Assembly: GCF_900103695.1 (NCBI RefSeq)
Contig: NZ_FNHF01000003.1
Coordinates: 620,001 to 684,000 of the forward strand
From: Sediminibacillus halophilus
GTDB taxonomy: Bacteria > Bacillota > Bacilli > Bacillales > Amphibacillaceae
Direction: 5' to 3'
Length of the DNA: 64,000 nucleotides
Shown: positions 63,678 through 64,000 of the stretch, in pieces
Numbering within the stretch: position 1 is the stretch's first letter
How the letters are laid out: each line of letters begins with the position of its first letter
Notes under the pieces: model-generated
The model's database searches: none
What the model was told of the DNA's origin: nothing
The model's input: the letters and a program-made list of their open reading frames with translations, nothing else
Made by a program: the position numbers and the translations under genes

Positions 63678-64000
63678 ATGGGAAGTTGGTTAGGACTAGA
63701 AGAAAAAGTTGCAATTGTGACAGGCGGAAGTTCTGGAATTGGCAGAGCGATAGTCACCGCCTTGTTAGACAATGGTTCGATTGTCTATAATTTGGATTTA
63801 AAAGATGAGCCATTTGATCACGATAATTACCTTTTTATGGAACTGGATGTCACAGACGCTGCAGCTGTAAAACAAACGGTAGACACTGTGGCAAAAAGAG
63901 AAAGTAAGATCGATGTGCTGGTCAACAATGCAGGTATTAACCTTCCGAGATTGCTTGTAGATGTCAAAGGCGAAAAGCCTGAATATGAAATGGATGAAAA
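63678..64000 (+). CDS. SDR-family sugar (alcohol) dehydrogenase, 3' truncated by window edge
   Basis: The first 107 residues of a short-chain dehydrogenase are visible, and the frame is still open at base 64000. The start is ATG with AGGAGG 9 bases upstream. The NAD(P) motif TGGSSGIGRAI, the DVTD acid motif and VNNAGIN are present. The beginning MGSWLGLEEKVAIVTGG and the NLPRLLVD segment resemble proteins annotated as sorbitol-6-phosphate 2-dehydrogenase. Placed after a fucosidase operon and behind its own cre-like site, it may oxidise a released sugar such as fucose. The catalytic Tyr-x3-Lys lies outside the window. Confidence 0.88.
   Translation, partial: MGSWLGLEEKVAIVTGGSSGIGRAIVTALLDNGSIVYNLDLKDEPFDHDNYLFMELDVTDAAAVKQTVDTVAKRESKIDVLVNNAGINLPRLLVDVKGEKPEYEMDE

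Overview
The window reads as chromosome of a low-GC Gram-positive bacterium of the Bacillaceae, probably an environmental and possibly salt-tolerant genus near Gracilibacillus, Oceanobacillus or Virgibacillus. The evidence is strong AGGAGG-type ribosome sites, frequent GTG/TTG starts, lipoprotein signal peptides, CcpA (cre) sites, WalR boxes, YesM/YesN two-component genes and a Bacillus eps-like polysaccharide locus. The genus is inferred from gene style only. No rRNA, tRNA, CRISPR, prophage or intact insertion sequence was seen.

Layout. 1-6068: the 3' part of a GH67 alpha-glucuronidase, then a four-gene ABC importer (lipoprotein, ATPase, two permeases) behind a promoter with a cre site and two copies of a palindromic operator. 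6331-7751 (minus strand): a small DUF1540 protein and a LysM-NlpC/P60 wall hydrolase with a WalR box. 7949-25204: a glycan-catabolic locus with a DUF624 protein, GH38 and GH125 alpha-mannosidases, YesM/YesN two-component system, LplABC-type oligosaccharide importer, GH3 glycosidase and a second GH38. 25244-27946 (minus): a secreted GH85 endo-beta-N-acetylglucosaminidase. 28243-30290: a secreted EEP-family hydrolase and a second LysM-NlpC/P60 hydrolase with the same WalR promoter layout. 30386-51600: a Wzx/Wzy-type capsule or exopolysaccharide cluster. It has a BY-kinase pair, a PHP phosphatase, a candidate EAR (epsC) antitermination RNA, a decayed galU, diacetamido-trideoxyhexose and diacetamido-glucuronate sugar genes, glycosyltransferases, flippase, polymerase and an LCP ligase. 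51618-52106: remains of an AraC regulator and a repeat. 52190-64000: a ROK-regulated operon of asparaginase II-like amidohydrolase, Opp/Dpp importer, M17 aminopeptidase, CutC and GH29 alpha-L-fucosidase, followed by a separately promoted SDR oxidoreductase that runs off the window.

How the parts may work together. The GH85 enzyme would cut high-mannose N-glycans from glycoproteins outside the cell. The LplABC importer would bring in the released oligosaccharide, and cytoplasmic GH38, GH125 and GH3 enzymes would dismantle it under YesMN control. GH85 leaves peptide-linked GlcNAc, fucosylated or not. The ROK operon looks suited to that residue: peptide import, trimming by the aminopeptidase, defucosylation by GH29, and amide hydrolysis by the asparaginase-like enzyme. 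The gene families are read from sequence, but this division of labour is inference. The polysaccharide cluster lies between the two loci, and its 3' half is visibly more AT-rich than the flanks, with pseudogenes and large palindromes inside and beside it, as expected for an exchangeable capsule cassette.
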